64,000 nt of DNA from Asparagopsis taxiformis (Eukaryota; Rhodophyta; Florideophyceae; Bonnemaisoniales; Bonnemaisoniaceae): NCBI GenBank assembly GCA_030407315.1, contig JALQPE010002430.1, forward strand, positions 1 through 64,000, in the 5' to 3' direction. The position numbers and the translations under genes were made by a program. The notes under the pieces are model-generated. The model saw only the letters and a list, made by a program, of their open reading frames with translations, had not been told where the DNA came from and did no database searches. Of this stretch, positions 44,101 through 53,326 are shown in pieces (the first letter of the stretch is position 1; the number at the start of each line of letters is the position of its first letter).

Positions 44101-45716
44101 GTGATGAACGAACATCAGCCACGACGGCTGGCCACGATGGCCTCGAGTTCAACCGCGACGCGTCGCTCGATGACGTTCTCGACGAGGAACCGGATTTCCT
44201 CGACGAACAGCGCGCTGCTGAAGACGATTCGGCACGCGTGCCACCAGCTGACGTTCAGCTTCCCATTACGAGGGACGAGCTTATCGAAGCTCAACGCGAG
44301 GACGCGTTCTGTCAAACGATACTGACACGACAGTCCGAGACGCAGGACGCTGCATTCTTCGAAGGCCACGATGGCTTACTCCGACGCCGGAACCCTCACG
44401 ATGAGGAACGTACACAAATCGTTGTGCCGGCTTCGTTACGGCCGCGGCTGCTGGAGTTAACGCACCACCACGTCCTCGCTGGACATCCCGGGCAAACGCG
44501 TATGTACTATACCCTACGGAGGACGTACTACTGGCCCGCGATGGCCGCCGACATCCACGCAACGGTACGAAACTGCGTTGGATGTGCGAAGAACCGCGTG
44601 AAGCTTCGCAAACGGACGAACCCGTTACGTTTATTTCCGGCTACGGAGCCGCTGCGAGACCTATGTATCGACATACTAGGTCCGCTTACGAAGACCACGC
44701 GTGGTAACCGATTTATCCTCGTGATAACGGACCGCTTCACGAAGCTGACTAGAGTCGTACCTCTACGAAATATCGATTCCGCCAACGTGGCGAGCGCGTT
44801 CGTCAACGCGTGGGTCTTCTCGTATGGACCCCCACGGACGCTCATAAGCGATAACGGAAAGCAGTTCGCTGCTAAGTTTTTCCAGCGCGTCTGCAACGAA
44901 ATCGGCGTGACGAACGTCTTTACGTCGACGTACCACCCCCAAACGAACGGGCAGGTGGAGCGCTACAACAGGACGATCCTGGCGATGCTGCGCAATTACG
45001 TGAACGAAAACCAGAACGACTGGGATCGATACGCATCGGCGTTAACGTTTGCGTACAACACGCATGTGCATTCGAGCACGGGCACGACGCCCTTCGATTT
45101 GATTCTCACGAATCCACCGCCACCGTTGGCGCTACACACGTCGGTAACGAACCGCGAACTACCCGACGGGGGAGGGCGAGCCACTTACGTTCGTGAGCTC
45201 GCCACAACGATGGACAACGCGTATCGAACGCTGAAGGCCGCGCAGGCACGTTATAAACGAAATTTCGACAAACGAGTCCGTGTCTCGAATCGAAACATCC
45301 GCGCGGGAGAATACGTATTCATCGACCCGACGGACGGGACCACGAAGGGCACGAAGCTCGGCAACCACGCGTTGGGACCGTTCCGCGTACTACGTAACGA
45401 CGTACGAACGTTCGTCATCCAACGAGGAGACGTAGTTGAACGTGTCAACTCGGACCGCGTTGCGTACGCGCCAACGCCGGCGAACGCGCCCCCGCCGGAG
45501 CCATACGATGCCACCGAGGCAGACCTCGACAAGAACCGCGACGGTCCGGCGTATGTAGTAGACGACCTACTCAACCACCGCGTGAACGAGGACGGAACGT
45601 TAGACTTCCTCGTGAAGTGGGTCGGGTATCGTAACCCTACGTGGGAACCCCGCCGGAACGTATCTGAAGAGAGCGTCTCTCGATACTTCGCACGCGTGCG
45701 ACGAGCAACAACGTGA
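41115..45716 (+). CDS. Gypsy G Pol with chromodomain
   Basis: The frame opens after a TGA at 41112. The first ATG is at 41271, giving about 1480 residues; an upstream non-ATG start is possible. Domains, counted from 41127: aspartic protease AMDTCSGYNL at about 178; RT 537-740 (FCVDYRRLNAKT, MPFGLRNAPATFQR, VYLDDVIVFSKD at about 660); RNase H about 805-930 (MIDTDASAYQLGA, RTDHEALRW); integrase zinc finger H2C2 about 1111-1150; DDE core (CIDILGPL, ISDNGKQF, NGQVERYN at about 1180-1275); GPY/F-like region (LGPFRVLRND); chromodomain about 1475-1525 (VDDLLNHRVNEDG, FLVKWVGYRNPTWEP). All catalytic residues are present. Because gag ends at 41065 and this frame is closed until 41115, ribosomal frameshifting cannot join them; reinitiation or a spliced mRNA is more likely. 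Confidence 0.95.
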   Translation, partial: RTSFVGSRRQRVERPRAGKRPGDVGHEPPTSPEPLRKRGTTDVDDWSSAGSPMNESYVKLTAAKANSSHTTPDVGEETKSDGTNEPHTKRKPRRRARRATRKHDASEREKAKHAAYTKRVDAKEAIRAHTMKRRTASEDVDRAPVRTEPLVLDGHTCLLASKHYIVSGTIGLDLNVMRAITIAMDTCSGYNLIRTSLLPYDWVDRCLRDEELPKLGDANGRRLPIEGAILLRVRLGNSLFRVKFFVANTLAVPVIMGTSFMSKHVDAIRCRAQTIDLHRGDTIPIIAEGDTTTPYEEGEETNPNVEPPKRRERNAASNRPSRTFSVRLTKYTRVPAMSQRTVNVTTDATGLVFLEPKASVQFRHGLRIANGVVDVGPRETFSIIVSNFTKKDRELPKGATIAYAVRSPLGIVPLKREGGEALAKVLNLPLVDATTRTNTNGLGDETPDPLVNEKGNDPATDWQSTIDLSHLDDEDLRKRINEMLATHSSMWTSGRLGEINATEHRIELEPGTRPIRSMPYRQGPALRTIAEEQITKMLNEGVIEPASSEWASPIVLVPKKDGSLRFCVDYRRLNAKTIADSYPLPRMEDCLDSLGDAAIFTTLDCNAGYWQVPVSAEDRDKTTFTSFMGTYRYVRMPFGLRNAPATFQRTLDIILSGVRWQSCLVYLDDVIVFSKDLESHLGHVDQVLSLLRAAGVTLKLTKCSFFQPRVDYLGHVITPGKLHVAARNKEAFRTATFPRDKTQCRSFLGAANVYRRFVKAYAEIARPLNTMLKKDASPDWTNPTDAQTNAFETLKTILVSPPVLHLPKAGRPFMIDTDASAYQLGATLLQQQNEDKPNEWVPIGYWSKTLNETERGYSATERECYSVVWAITSLRPYVEGQRFTVRTDHEALRWLMTLTDASGRLLRWRLRVAEFDFEVTYRPGRVHQVPDALSRVISTYDDGRPVDDDVPSYGDAVLVTTRSRRQPTRNGQGRTTSVRKKATNARGHDDPSNETRDERTSATTAGHDGLEFNRDASLDDVLDEEPDFLDEQRAAEDDSARVPPADVQLPITRDELIEAQREDAFCQTILTRQSETQDAAFFEGHDGLLRRRNPHDEERTQIVVPASLRPRLLELTHHHVLAGHPGQTRMYYTLRRTYYWPAMAADIHATVRNCVGCAKNRVKLRKRTNPLRLFPATEPLRDLCIDILGPLTKTTRGNRFILVITDRFTKLTRVVPLRNIDSANVASAFVNAWVFSYGPPRTLISDNGKQFAAKFFQRVCNEIGVTNVFTSTYHPQTNGQVERYNRTILAMLRNYVNENQNDWDRYASALTFAYNTHVHSSTGTTPFDLILTNPPPPLALHTSVTNRELPDGGGRATYVRELATTMDNAYRTLKAAQARYKRNFDKRVRVSNRNIRAGEYVFIDPTDGTTKGTKLGNHALGPFRVLRNDVRTFVIQRGDVVERVNSDRVAYAPTPANAPPPEPYDATEADLDKNRDGPAYVVDDLLNHRVNEDGTLDFLVKWVGYRNPTWEPRRNVSEESVSRYFARVRRATT

Positions 45717-48016
45717 AAGGCCACGACGGCCCCCGAAAACGCACACGAGCGTCGGGTTAAGCGCACGCGTGCGCGACGTTGCACGATGCAACAAACGAAG
45801 GCGACGAGCCGCACGAACGAGAAGCGAAGGCACAACGAGTGGCCGGGACGTCCACCCTTGCGTTGGGGGGGGCGCGATGCGTGCTAGAGCCGTCGCTCTT
45901 TTCGTTTTCGACACCATACGTTGGTGGAGGCACGAGCGCCAACGAAAGATTGGACGACGAGTCCACGCGCGGACGATTCACACGATGTGAAGAGCCACGA
46001 CTGGCTCGACAGTGTTGACCGTCCCACGGGCAAAGGTGACGACACCACGGGCCACGGACGGACAACACGTCAGATTTTTCGCGCGAAAAATTATACTTGG
46101 GCCAGCGGGCCATGGACGCACGGTACGAAAAATCGGGCCGATTACAGTGCGCTAATCCGGCCAAATCTCGGGACACGCGTGCCCCGAAAATTTCGTAATT
46201 TCGGCATGTCACGTGAGCCATCGTACGTCCCCGTGGACAGCCGCCGACAACGAGTCGCATCGACCAACGAGGTCAACGCCAAACAGCTCGCGAGCTAACG
46301 GCAACGTGACGCCGGAAGGCGGAGAAACGACGTAGGACGGACGCGTCCCCAGCGAAGATGGCAACGGCCTCATTACGAAACTCCCCGCACGAAGCGGAAC
46401 GAAGCTATACGTTAGCCGACGAATTAGACCAACGGGTCTCAGCGCACGAAGCGCGCGAGTAAAGCGTGCGAACGACGAGCCAACGAGGCCGCGACGACGG
46501 ACGGCGAACCGTATCGCCATCGTGAGGCACGACGCCGAACGCGGTAGCCACGTACGGCAACCACGGAACGACACAACGGTGTCCTGCCACGCGGGCATAA
46601 CGAACGACGCGCGAAAGCGAAAAGCCCGCCGGCCAGTCGAACGCACGTAACGAAACACGAATACGCAACGGCGTACAAGCTGGTAGCCAACGTAAACGGC
46701 ACAGCTGAAGGCAACAAGCCGACGAAAAGTTGGCTCACGTAACAGCCTCAAACGCCCGCGGGCATGCGAAGCGACTGCGTCAATCGCGTCCCCGTCGGGT
46801 TCGCAAGTCGAATAAACGGAATTACGCAACGGCGTAGAGGGCGAGCATTACGTATGCCCAGGTGCACGTCGCACCACATAACGAATGAGCTAACGAAACG
46901 CTCCTCGGACGCCGCGGCGAACGACGCCACCACACGAAGCGGACTAGCGCAACGATTGCGCCACCGGCTAACGTGAAGCCGCGGGAACGTGAAGCGCGAC
47001 GGCGCTAACGGTGTTAACGGCTATACGAAAAGCCAAGCCCGCCGGCAAAAACGTTGTCTACGGAACCGCGACGCACCACGACGCACTACCGCGTACACGC
47101 AACGGCGTGAAGCGTCAAGCCAACTCACGCGCGAGTCGGCCTGACGCTTAGCGAATTTTCCGTCCAGCTCACCGGAGCGAATTAAAATTGGCACCGACGT
47201 GCTACGTGCCAGAGAGCTCGAATGCTCAACGGAATTCGACACCCGACGGGGTTATCCGCACGAGGAACGACGGCGGAAACGAATTCCGAGATAGTTACAA
47301 AATGATAACGCCACTGGCCAACGTGAAGCCGCGGCAACGCGAAGCGCGACGGCGCTAATGACGTCAACGGCTATACGAAAAGCCAAGCCCGCCGGCCACC
47401 ACGTCGTCAACGAAACCGCAACGTACTGCGACGAATTACTGCGTACACGCCACGGCGTAGAACGTCAAACCGACTCACACGCCCGTCGGTCTGACGTTCG
47501 ACGAAATTTTCGCCCAGCTCATCGGAGCAAATTAAAATGGGCACCGATGTGCTACGCGCTAAGGAGCTCGAATGCTCAACGAAATCCGACACCCGACGGG
47601 GTTATCCGAACGAGAAACGACGGCGGAAACGATTTGCGAGTTAGTTACTAAATGATACGCACGCCAACGGGCTCTAAGATCGAGGTTAACGTACCACTCG
47701 CAGTGAAAAGCCGCCGCTACGCGCCGCCGCTTTGCCGAATAATTGCGTGTGTTACGAACCTGCCAACGGGCACGCGCCGCCGCGAACTCGAAACACGGGC
47801 TACGTAAGCCTTACGACACCCGACGGGGTAGACGCCACAACAAAAAAATTGTGGGGAGGGGCTTAACGCTAAACCCCTCCTCTGCTGCAGACGACCTGCC
47901 AAACGCAAATTACGAAGCTCAACGGAGCCATGCGATTACGCAAAGAAACAAGACGAAGTTTACGAAGCAATACGATGCTAGAGCCGACGTGGCCTACGAA
48001 CTAACCTAGGAACGAC
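45717..48016. other. Non-coding 3' region of element G
   Basis: About 2.3 kb between the pol stop and the end of the antisense ORF. Short open stretches are present on both strands, as expected for GC-rich DNA with few stops, but none shows a domain. The 350-bp tandem duplication lies here. AACG/ACGT words are dense throughout, so the compositional bias of G is not limited to coding sequence. Confidence 0.6.
46961..47660. repeat. 350-bp tandem duplication inside element G
   Basis: Two consecutive copies, 46961-47310 and 47311-47660, share GGCGCTAA, GGCTATACGAAAAGCCAAGC, CCCGACGGGGTTATCCG and many other words in the same order, with scattered substitutions (roughly 85% by eye). Tandem repeats downstream of pol are known in other large Gypsy elements. 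The divergence shows the duplication is older than this insertion. Confidence 0.85.
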
Positions 48017-50245
48017 CTAGTAGCGACGAGAACGCTTGCCCGCAGGGTCATACGGACCAGGGCCTTCGCCGCGGCTATCGTGGCTGCGGCTGCGAGTGGG
48101 CTGAACGAAGCCCGGCGCGTACGGATCGACGGTCTGCGTGACCACGGGGGCTCGCTCGCGACGAGACGCGGGATCCCTAGCGTAAGGATCCGCAGTCCCG
48201 TGACTGCGCGTATCCGAAGGGCGCGCCGGAGCGGGGTCGCGTGGCAGGTACGCCGCTGCGTGACCATACCCGACGGGGTCGCCGAAGCCGCCGCCACTCG
48301 CGTAACCGTACGGTTCATTACGAACGCCAACGGGCGGCGCGTAACTACGAGTCGCCGCGGCGAGACGCTCCGAAATCGCGCGTTCCGTTGCCAAGCGGGC
48401 AGTCAGGTCCAACGTCTGGGCCCTGAACTCTTCGGCTGCGCGAGCCACGGACGAGATGAGGGAACGGATAACCCAGCCGTCCGCACGAGGCGGAGCGGAC
48501 ATCGACGTACCGAGAAGCCGACGGGCATCCTCATCGGAGACGCGGTCGTCCAGGCTCACGAAGCGTGGCGCGCGTTCGGCCGGCGTGGCCACATTCGGAC
48601 GACCGACCTGGGCAACGTTGCCCTGTTCCGTAGCCTCGCGTGGCACGACCTCTCGAGGTTCCGGCGCACGCGGCGCTTCGTTTTGACGGCCACGACGGCC
48701 AGAACGTGTCCCTCGGGGGCGCTCGTTGCCCCCGAGGCCGCCGAAATAACCGGCACGATTGCCACGACGGCGTTCGGAACGGGAAGCGACCCGCGGCACG
48801 TAAGCCCCATCGCTACGAACGGAGACGAACTCCTGGTTATCGCCGCTTGCGTAATCGGGACGTATAACCCGATACTCCGGCCCCAACGCAAGGGCGCCGC
48901 GAACCTCAGCCAACGCGCTGGTAACGGAGACGAACGTGTCGGAACCGTCCACCGGGATTGCACGAAGCATCTCGTAATCGGCCAGGAAGTCCAACGTGGA
49001 CTCCGGCAGCAGGCACGCGCGCCCGAACACACGACGTTCCACGAACAGCGAGCACGCGAGCATCGCTGCGTGTTCGATGTCCACGGCCATGAGGAAACGT
49101 TCCTTCACGGGGGCAGGCGCGTCCTTCACGGCATCGGTGAAATAATGTACCACGCGTGGTAATAACGTGGACGACCCACGGGGGTACGGAAACTCCTCTA
49201 CTACATCCGGCAACGGCGGGAAGTAGAGCTCGCTCGGGACGACCCACGGAGCTGACGCGTGCGACACACGATAGTCGTCCGCGTTCACGTGGCGGAGAGC
49301 GAAGTGGTCATCGTACGACACGACGCTTTTGGAGATGACGCTCAACGAGAGAGCAGTCTTCCATTCGGCACGTTGCCTTTCGGAAAGTGTCCGCGGACAT
49401 ACGAATACGGACGACACCGAGATGAACGGCGGTTCCTCGGGCGTCCCCTTCCATAAGTATGCGTCCATACGGTCGACGTAGATCGCGTCGTTGACGTCAC
49501 GCAACCACGAGCGGTCGCAACGTATCGACGCCGGGATCTGGTAACGTTCCGATCCCGGCGGCCCGTTGGCGAAACGACGCCCGGCTGCTCGCCCCCACGT
49601 ATCTTCGGCGGAACGCATATAGTCGACGACCGCGCGGGCGTCCAGACGATCTCTAGCCAACGTGGCGAGATCGTCATCCGTGATACCCACGCGGGGCAAC
49701 GCAGCCCACGCGTGGGTCAGGACGCCTACGTTTAGCGCCGCACCGCCACGTGAGGCGGTGCCGACTGTCCCAACGGGGTCACCACCCTCCGGCGAGGGAT
49801 CCTGGCGAGGAGAACGCGGCGAGCCATCACGACGAGGCACGCCCGTGCGGGCCGCCGCCACAGCACGACGCGAACGAGCGGCCGCTGCCATCGCGGCTAC
49901 ACCCATCGACGGGGCCGCGGCATCCGGAATGACGGGTGACGAATTCCCCGAGTCGGACGCCGTTGCGTCATCATCACGTGGGGCGACGGCCCTAGCAGCC
50001 TCGGCAGGCGTCACGGAAGCCACCAGGCGAGACGGAGCCGTCGGGCGAGACGAAGAGGCGACGGCCTGCGAAGCAACGGCTTGACCCGCCCTAACGGATG
50101 GGGCGGGCGCGACGGACGCTTCCGTCGCTGGCGGCGCACCGGCCCCGACGAGGGAGGGAGCGCCCTGCGAAGGGTTCCTCGCTCCACCTCCAGCAGAGCC
50201 GGCGGGCCGCGGGGTGTTAGCATCGGTACTACGAGTCGTAACCAT
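48017..50245 (-). CDS. Antisense accessory ORF of element G (742 aa)
   Basis: A long intact ORF opposite to gag-pol. The best start is the ATG at 50245 (ACCATGG context). The frame is open 48 codons further upstream, where it would encode a hydrophobic segment (VALVVVLVALVIIIVYS), but only from a non-ATG start. No family is recognised. In order: an Ala/Pro/Ser-rich disordered region to about residue 180; a probably folded domain about 180-470 (ITDDDLATLARDRLDARAVV, DRSWLRDVNDAIYVDRMDAYL, ELYFPPLPDVVEEF); an Arg/Gly-rich basic stretch about 480-520 (RSERRRGNRAGYFGGLGG), which suggests nucleic-acid binding; a short helical region about 600-640; and a Tyr/Gly/Pro-rich tail ending KRSRRY. Antisense ORFs with unknown roles are known in some plant Gypsy elements. 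Expression would need a promoter in 50250-50840 or in the 3' LTR. Confidence 0.75.
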   Translation of the reverse strand: MVTTRSTDANTPRPAGSAGGGARNPSQGAPSLVGAGAPPATEASVAPAPSVRAGQAVASQAVASSSRPTAPSRLVASVTPAEAARAVAPRDDDATASDSGNSSPVIPDAAAPSMGVAAMAAAARSRRAVAAARTGVPRRDGSPRSPRQDPSPEGGDPVGTVGTASRGGAALNVGVLTHAWAALPRVGITDDDLATLARDRLDARAVVDYMRSAEDTWGRAAGRRFANGPPGSERYQIPASIRCDRSWLRDVNDAIYVDRMDAYLWKGTPEEPPFISVSSVFVCPRTLSERQRAEWKTALSLSVISKSVVSYDDHFALRHVNADDYRVSHASAPWVVPSELYFPPLPDVVEEFPYPRGSSTLLPRVVHYFTDAVKDAPAPVKERFLMAVDIEHAAMLACSLFVERRVFGRACLLPESTLDFLADYEMLRAIPVDGSDTFVSVTSALAEVRGALALGPEYRVIRPDYASGDNQEFVSVRSDGAYVPRVASRSERRRGNRAGYFGGLGGNERPRGTRSGRRGRQNEAPRAPEPREVVPREATEQGNVAQVGRPNVATPAERAPRFVSLDDRVSDEDARRLLGTSMSAPPRADGWVIRSLISSVARAAEEFRAQTLDLTARLATERAISERLAAATRSYAPPVGVRNEPYGYASGGGFGDPVGYGHAAAYLPRDPAPARPSDTRSHGTADPYARDPASRRERAPVVTQTVDPYAPGFVQPTRSRSHDSRGEGPGPYDPAGKRSRRY

Positions 50246-50825
50246 CGTGGTTACGCTGTACACGATAATTATGACGAGTGCAACGAGCACGACGACGAGA
50301 GCCACGCGGGCTAGACGAAACAAGAGAACGAAGGGAACGGAGGAAGTAGTACCCAGCGGGGGAAAGAGATAAGGAAGAACGAAAGGCAACGGCCTGGATG
50401 ACGATGGTGAGAGGAAGGGTGAGCGACGATCGCTATCACGTTAAGCCGCCGCTTAAATATCCTTCGGACGACCGTTGTCGAAATGCCCGCTGGCAGATTC
50501 ACGAAAAGGCCGCGGCCTGCGCACGTATCGCGCTGAATTGAAGCACACCCGCGTGGTGGAATTGGACACTGCATCCGTTGCAGGGAAACGCCTAAGCGAG
50601 GCATTGACGTACGACGCCAACGGGCGGGCCGCGATGATTACGAAAGAGCCGGAGCGCACGCGCGCGCTCCGGCGCCGTGGCGATTCGATCAGCCAACCGG
50701 GCCATGTACGTTTCAACGAGATTTTTCGGGACAACTGCCACGTCCGCAGTTGTACCCGAAAAGGCGCCACGGCCCCGTGTCTCAGGCGCGTCCTGACGGG
50801 CCTCGCGTGGCCGGGACGTCCACGT

Positions 50826-50840
50826 GTGGGGGTGGGGCTG
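50826..50840 (+). other. Polypurine tract of element G
   Basis: GTGGGGGTGGGGCTG directly precedes the 3' LTR start TGTAGTATACG and would prime plus-strand DNA synthesis. Confidence 0.8.
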
Positions 50841-51493
50841 TGTAGTATACGTGGCAATTCCGAAATTGCAAATATTTACGTTTTCCGCGGAATTCGAATC
50901 TCGGCGGACACGACCGGCGACAGCAATGAACGAACATTGCTGGCGCATGCGCGCGCGCAACCTGCACACGTGTGCAACGAACGTATTGGCAACGGCCAAC
51001 GGACCAACGGGTCCCTACGTGTGACCCACAAGGTCCCTTCCCATTCGGGGACGTTACGAGCAGTGTTTACACTGTAAAGCGATGCCATCGTGGCTATATA
51101 GGTATTGGCATCGTGCCGGGAGGGAAAGGGGACAAGACAACGATCGAGCAACGGCTCTAGTCTACGACTGACTTCTACGTTTACGTTTTGCCTAGCGAGG
51201 CTTCGTCTCCGTCGAGCTGCGTACTCCCTACCCATCGCCGCACGTAAGGCTGATTGCGTGTAGTGCCTCCGGGCTTGGTCGAGAGCGCCTCCGGTGACGT
51301 ACCACCTCGTGTGCTAACGTAATCCTCGCGTGGATTGTTGCGTCGTGACGCTCGTGTCTACTCGCTAACCTATCTCTACCGTTCTACCTAACATACAGTC
51401 AAAACACCAGCGGGTGGACTGCTCGTTTCGTTTCGTAAGGACAGCGTGTCCGTGGCTCGTACCAGCTACTTCTAGAACTAACGTTGTTCCACA
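50841..51493 (+). repeat. 3' LTR of element G
   Basis: The 653-bp copy differs from the 5' LTR at about three positions (CCTAGCG versus CCTAACG, GTACCAGC versus GTACGAGC, one extra A). It is followed by TSD AGATA and element F gag. Confidence 0.95.
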
Positions 51494-51498
51494 AGATA

Positions 51499-52359
51499 CA
51501 TCGATAGTATTGTGGGGGTCCGTGAGAGACTCCAGGTCTACAGACAGGCGTTCAGGGGCGACGTGCGTGACATTGTGTGCGAACGGCTTGTGGTCGATTG
51601 CCTTTAGTGGTCGACGAAGTGTGTTGGGGTGTCTGGGGCGTGTTCGGCACTCTTGTGTGTTGTGTGTATGCGAGCGATGGTATGTGCACCATTTGGTGGG
51701 CGGATTGCGTCTGGGGTAGCGAGGGGTGGGGAACGCCGGGGGGAGTAGTGCCTGTGTGTGCGTTCGCTGCGGAATTGGTGTGCGGTTTTTTATGTTCGCT
51801 TCCATGCGTCGCAGGCGTATGACGACATCGGAGATGTGTGTGGGGGGTCTAATGTGAGTAGATCGTGTGCTATGCGGTAGTCGAGGTTGTTACGTAGGCC
51901 CAGGAGTAAGAACTTGATCGTGGTGGATTCGGAATCGATGCCGGGGTAATTGGCGTTGCGCATCTCTATGCGCATGGCGTCGTGTTCGCTGAGGTACGTG
52001 TCGAGATCCATGTCTGCGGTGAGGGTAATAGATCTTGCACGTTCTTCTAGAAGTGCGTGCGGTAGTGAGGTTGATTCTCGAAGGTGGTTCAGGATCTGTG
52101 ATGCGAGCAGGTGAGGTGGTGAGGCGAGTGTGTCGTCTGATAGGCGTGTTGCGATGGATTCCGGTGTGCTGGATAGGATTATGAGGCTCAGTTTTTCTTG
52201 TTCCAATTTGAATTTGGCGAATTCTTCCGGGTCGGCAGGCGCTGTGGTGCTGGGATCTAGGTGCTGGGCGAGGCCTAGGTCTGCAGCGAGGGCCTGAAGG
52301 GTCCGTTTCCAGAAGCGTTGATTCGCGGGGGACAGTGTGGGGAGGCGAGCGGAGTCCAT
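51499..52359 (-). pseudogene. Copia F gag, with the same C6 frame change as C
   Basis: The ORF starts at ATG 52359 (MDSARLPTLSPANQRFW) and closes at 51790. The zinc-knuckle part KWCTYHRSHTHNTQEC (CX2HX4HX4C) lies in the -1 frame, from about 51805 to the G junction. The shift point is a G6 tract on the plus strand (C6 on the coding strand) near 51842-51847, the same as in element C. Gag is separated from protease by element G at 51498. Confidence 0.85.
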
Positions 52360-52444
52360 TGTTGTCGCGGGTGGGTCGTCGCGAGATGAGAAAGGGTGTG
52401 TAGGGTGATCGTGAGTCGCAGTGGGCGGGAATTAGCCCATAACC

Positions 52445-52577
52445 TGTTAGAAGGAGAATGAATCCTTACCTCTTTATTGCGTAAGTCTGTGATCTGCTTT
52501 TATAGGTTTTGTTTGTTTCACTCTCGCCGGCGTCCCGGCGGTGCGTCGGACAGCTGTCTTTTGTTAGCATCCTGACA
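52445..52577 (-). repeat. 5' LTR of element F, with primer site
   Basis: The 133-bp LTR reads TGTCAGGATGC...TTCTAACA on the minus strand. GCCCATAACC at 52435-52444 is the reverse complement of the primer site GGTTATGGGC. It contains CTATAAAAGC (TATA-like) and AATAAAGAGGTAAGG. Confidence 0.93.
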
Positions 52578-52582
52578 AATGA

Positions 52583-53326
52583 AATTACAATTACGCCTGG
52601 CGAATGTCTTTCCAGTAATCAAGAGGAAGTGATGGACCAGTACTACCAGATGTTTGGTAACAAAGACTTCATGTCCTTCCAAGCCCAAAGCCTACCCTCT
52701 TATATCACATATAACGCTTACCAAAAAGAGGAAGAAGCTTTTATGAAGACCGTGCGAGAAATTCCTGTAGAAAACGTTCCCCCAGATGGAAATATCATTA
52801 CTAGCCATGTCATATACAAGGTCAAGCAATGTGATGATGGGTCAAGAATTATGAAAGCACGTATTGCACCACATGGAAATAAGGATCGTGAGAAACACAC
52901 CCTCAAATCAGACTCTTCCACTTGTCCGCCTGTTGGTATTCGTATCCTACTCTCACTTGCTGTTTTATTCAAATGGACAATTGCCAAAATTGACTTTAAA
53001 AACGCTTTCCTACAAACAGGAAAGGCAGCGCGTGATGTCTATGTGGTACCTCCTCATGAATGTTCAAATAAGAAAAATTATTGGTTGTTACTAACAGCCG
53101 CATACGGACTTGTCAATGCCAATGCGAAATGGCAAGACATGAGCGATGACTTCTTGTTTTCTATTGGTTTTAACCAGCTTGTATATGTACCCCAGTTGTT
53201 CTATTCTTTCGCAAAAAACAGCTTACAAGTTGTTGCAGTCAAAGTTGTGGATGACATATTGTTTGCTGGTCCCAGACATATTCTGGAAGGTATTATTGCA
53301 GATATTGCAGCATCATATGTTCTTGG
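52583..53326 (+). pseudogene. Copia I reverse transcriptase, first part
   Basis: Resumes directly after element F and its TSD. RT motifs: VIYKVKQCDDGSRIMKARI, the catalytic Asp in IAKIDFKNAFLQTG, LLTAAYGLVNANAKW, and the active-site box VKVVDDILFAG (VVDD). The frame is open up to the TRIM insertion at 53326 (VLG) and resumes exactly at 53767 (TIVYGPGQ) when the TRIM and one TSD are removed. Confidence 0.9.

Larger units (their letters stand above)
38035..51493 (+). mobile_element. Gypsy element G: 13.5 kb, chromodomain, antisense ORF
   Basis: The element is 13,459 bp with LTRs of 652 and 653 bp (38035-38686, 50841-51493) that differ at about three positions, and TSD AGATA (38030-38034, 51494-51498). 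Gag and pol are intact on the plus strand. About 5.1 kb follow pol, with a 350-bp tandem duplication and a long intact ORF on the minus strand. A polypurine tract (GTGGGGGTGGGGCTG) precedes the 3' LTR. It is unusual in its base wording: ACGT occurs 12 times in the left LTR alone. By LTR identity and intact ORFs it is the best candidate for an active element here. Confidence 0.95.
34398..52577 (-). mobile_element. Copia element F, minus strand, inside I; interrupted by G
   Basis: The element is flanked by TSD AATGA (34393-34397, 52578-52582). Its 133-bp LTRs are at 34398-34530 (3') and 52445-52577 (5'). Without G it is about 4.7 kb. It belongs to the same family as C (LTRs nearly identical, same gag frame arrangement). 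G is inserted just before its protease. Confidence 0.95.

Noticed and set aside
48080..49162. A 360-codon plus-strand frame opposite the antisense ORF of G.
   Set aside because: Composition is low-complexity Arg/Thr-rich and typical of a shadow frame; the minus-strand ORF is longer and has ordered sub-regions.
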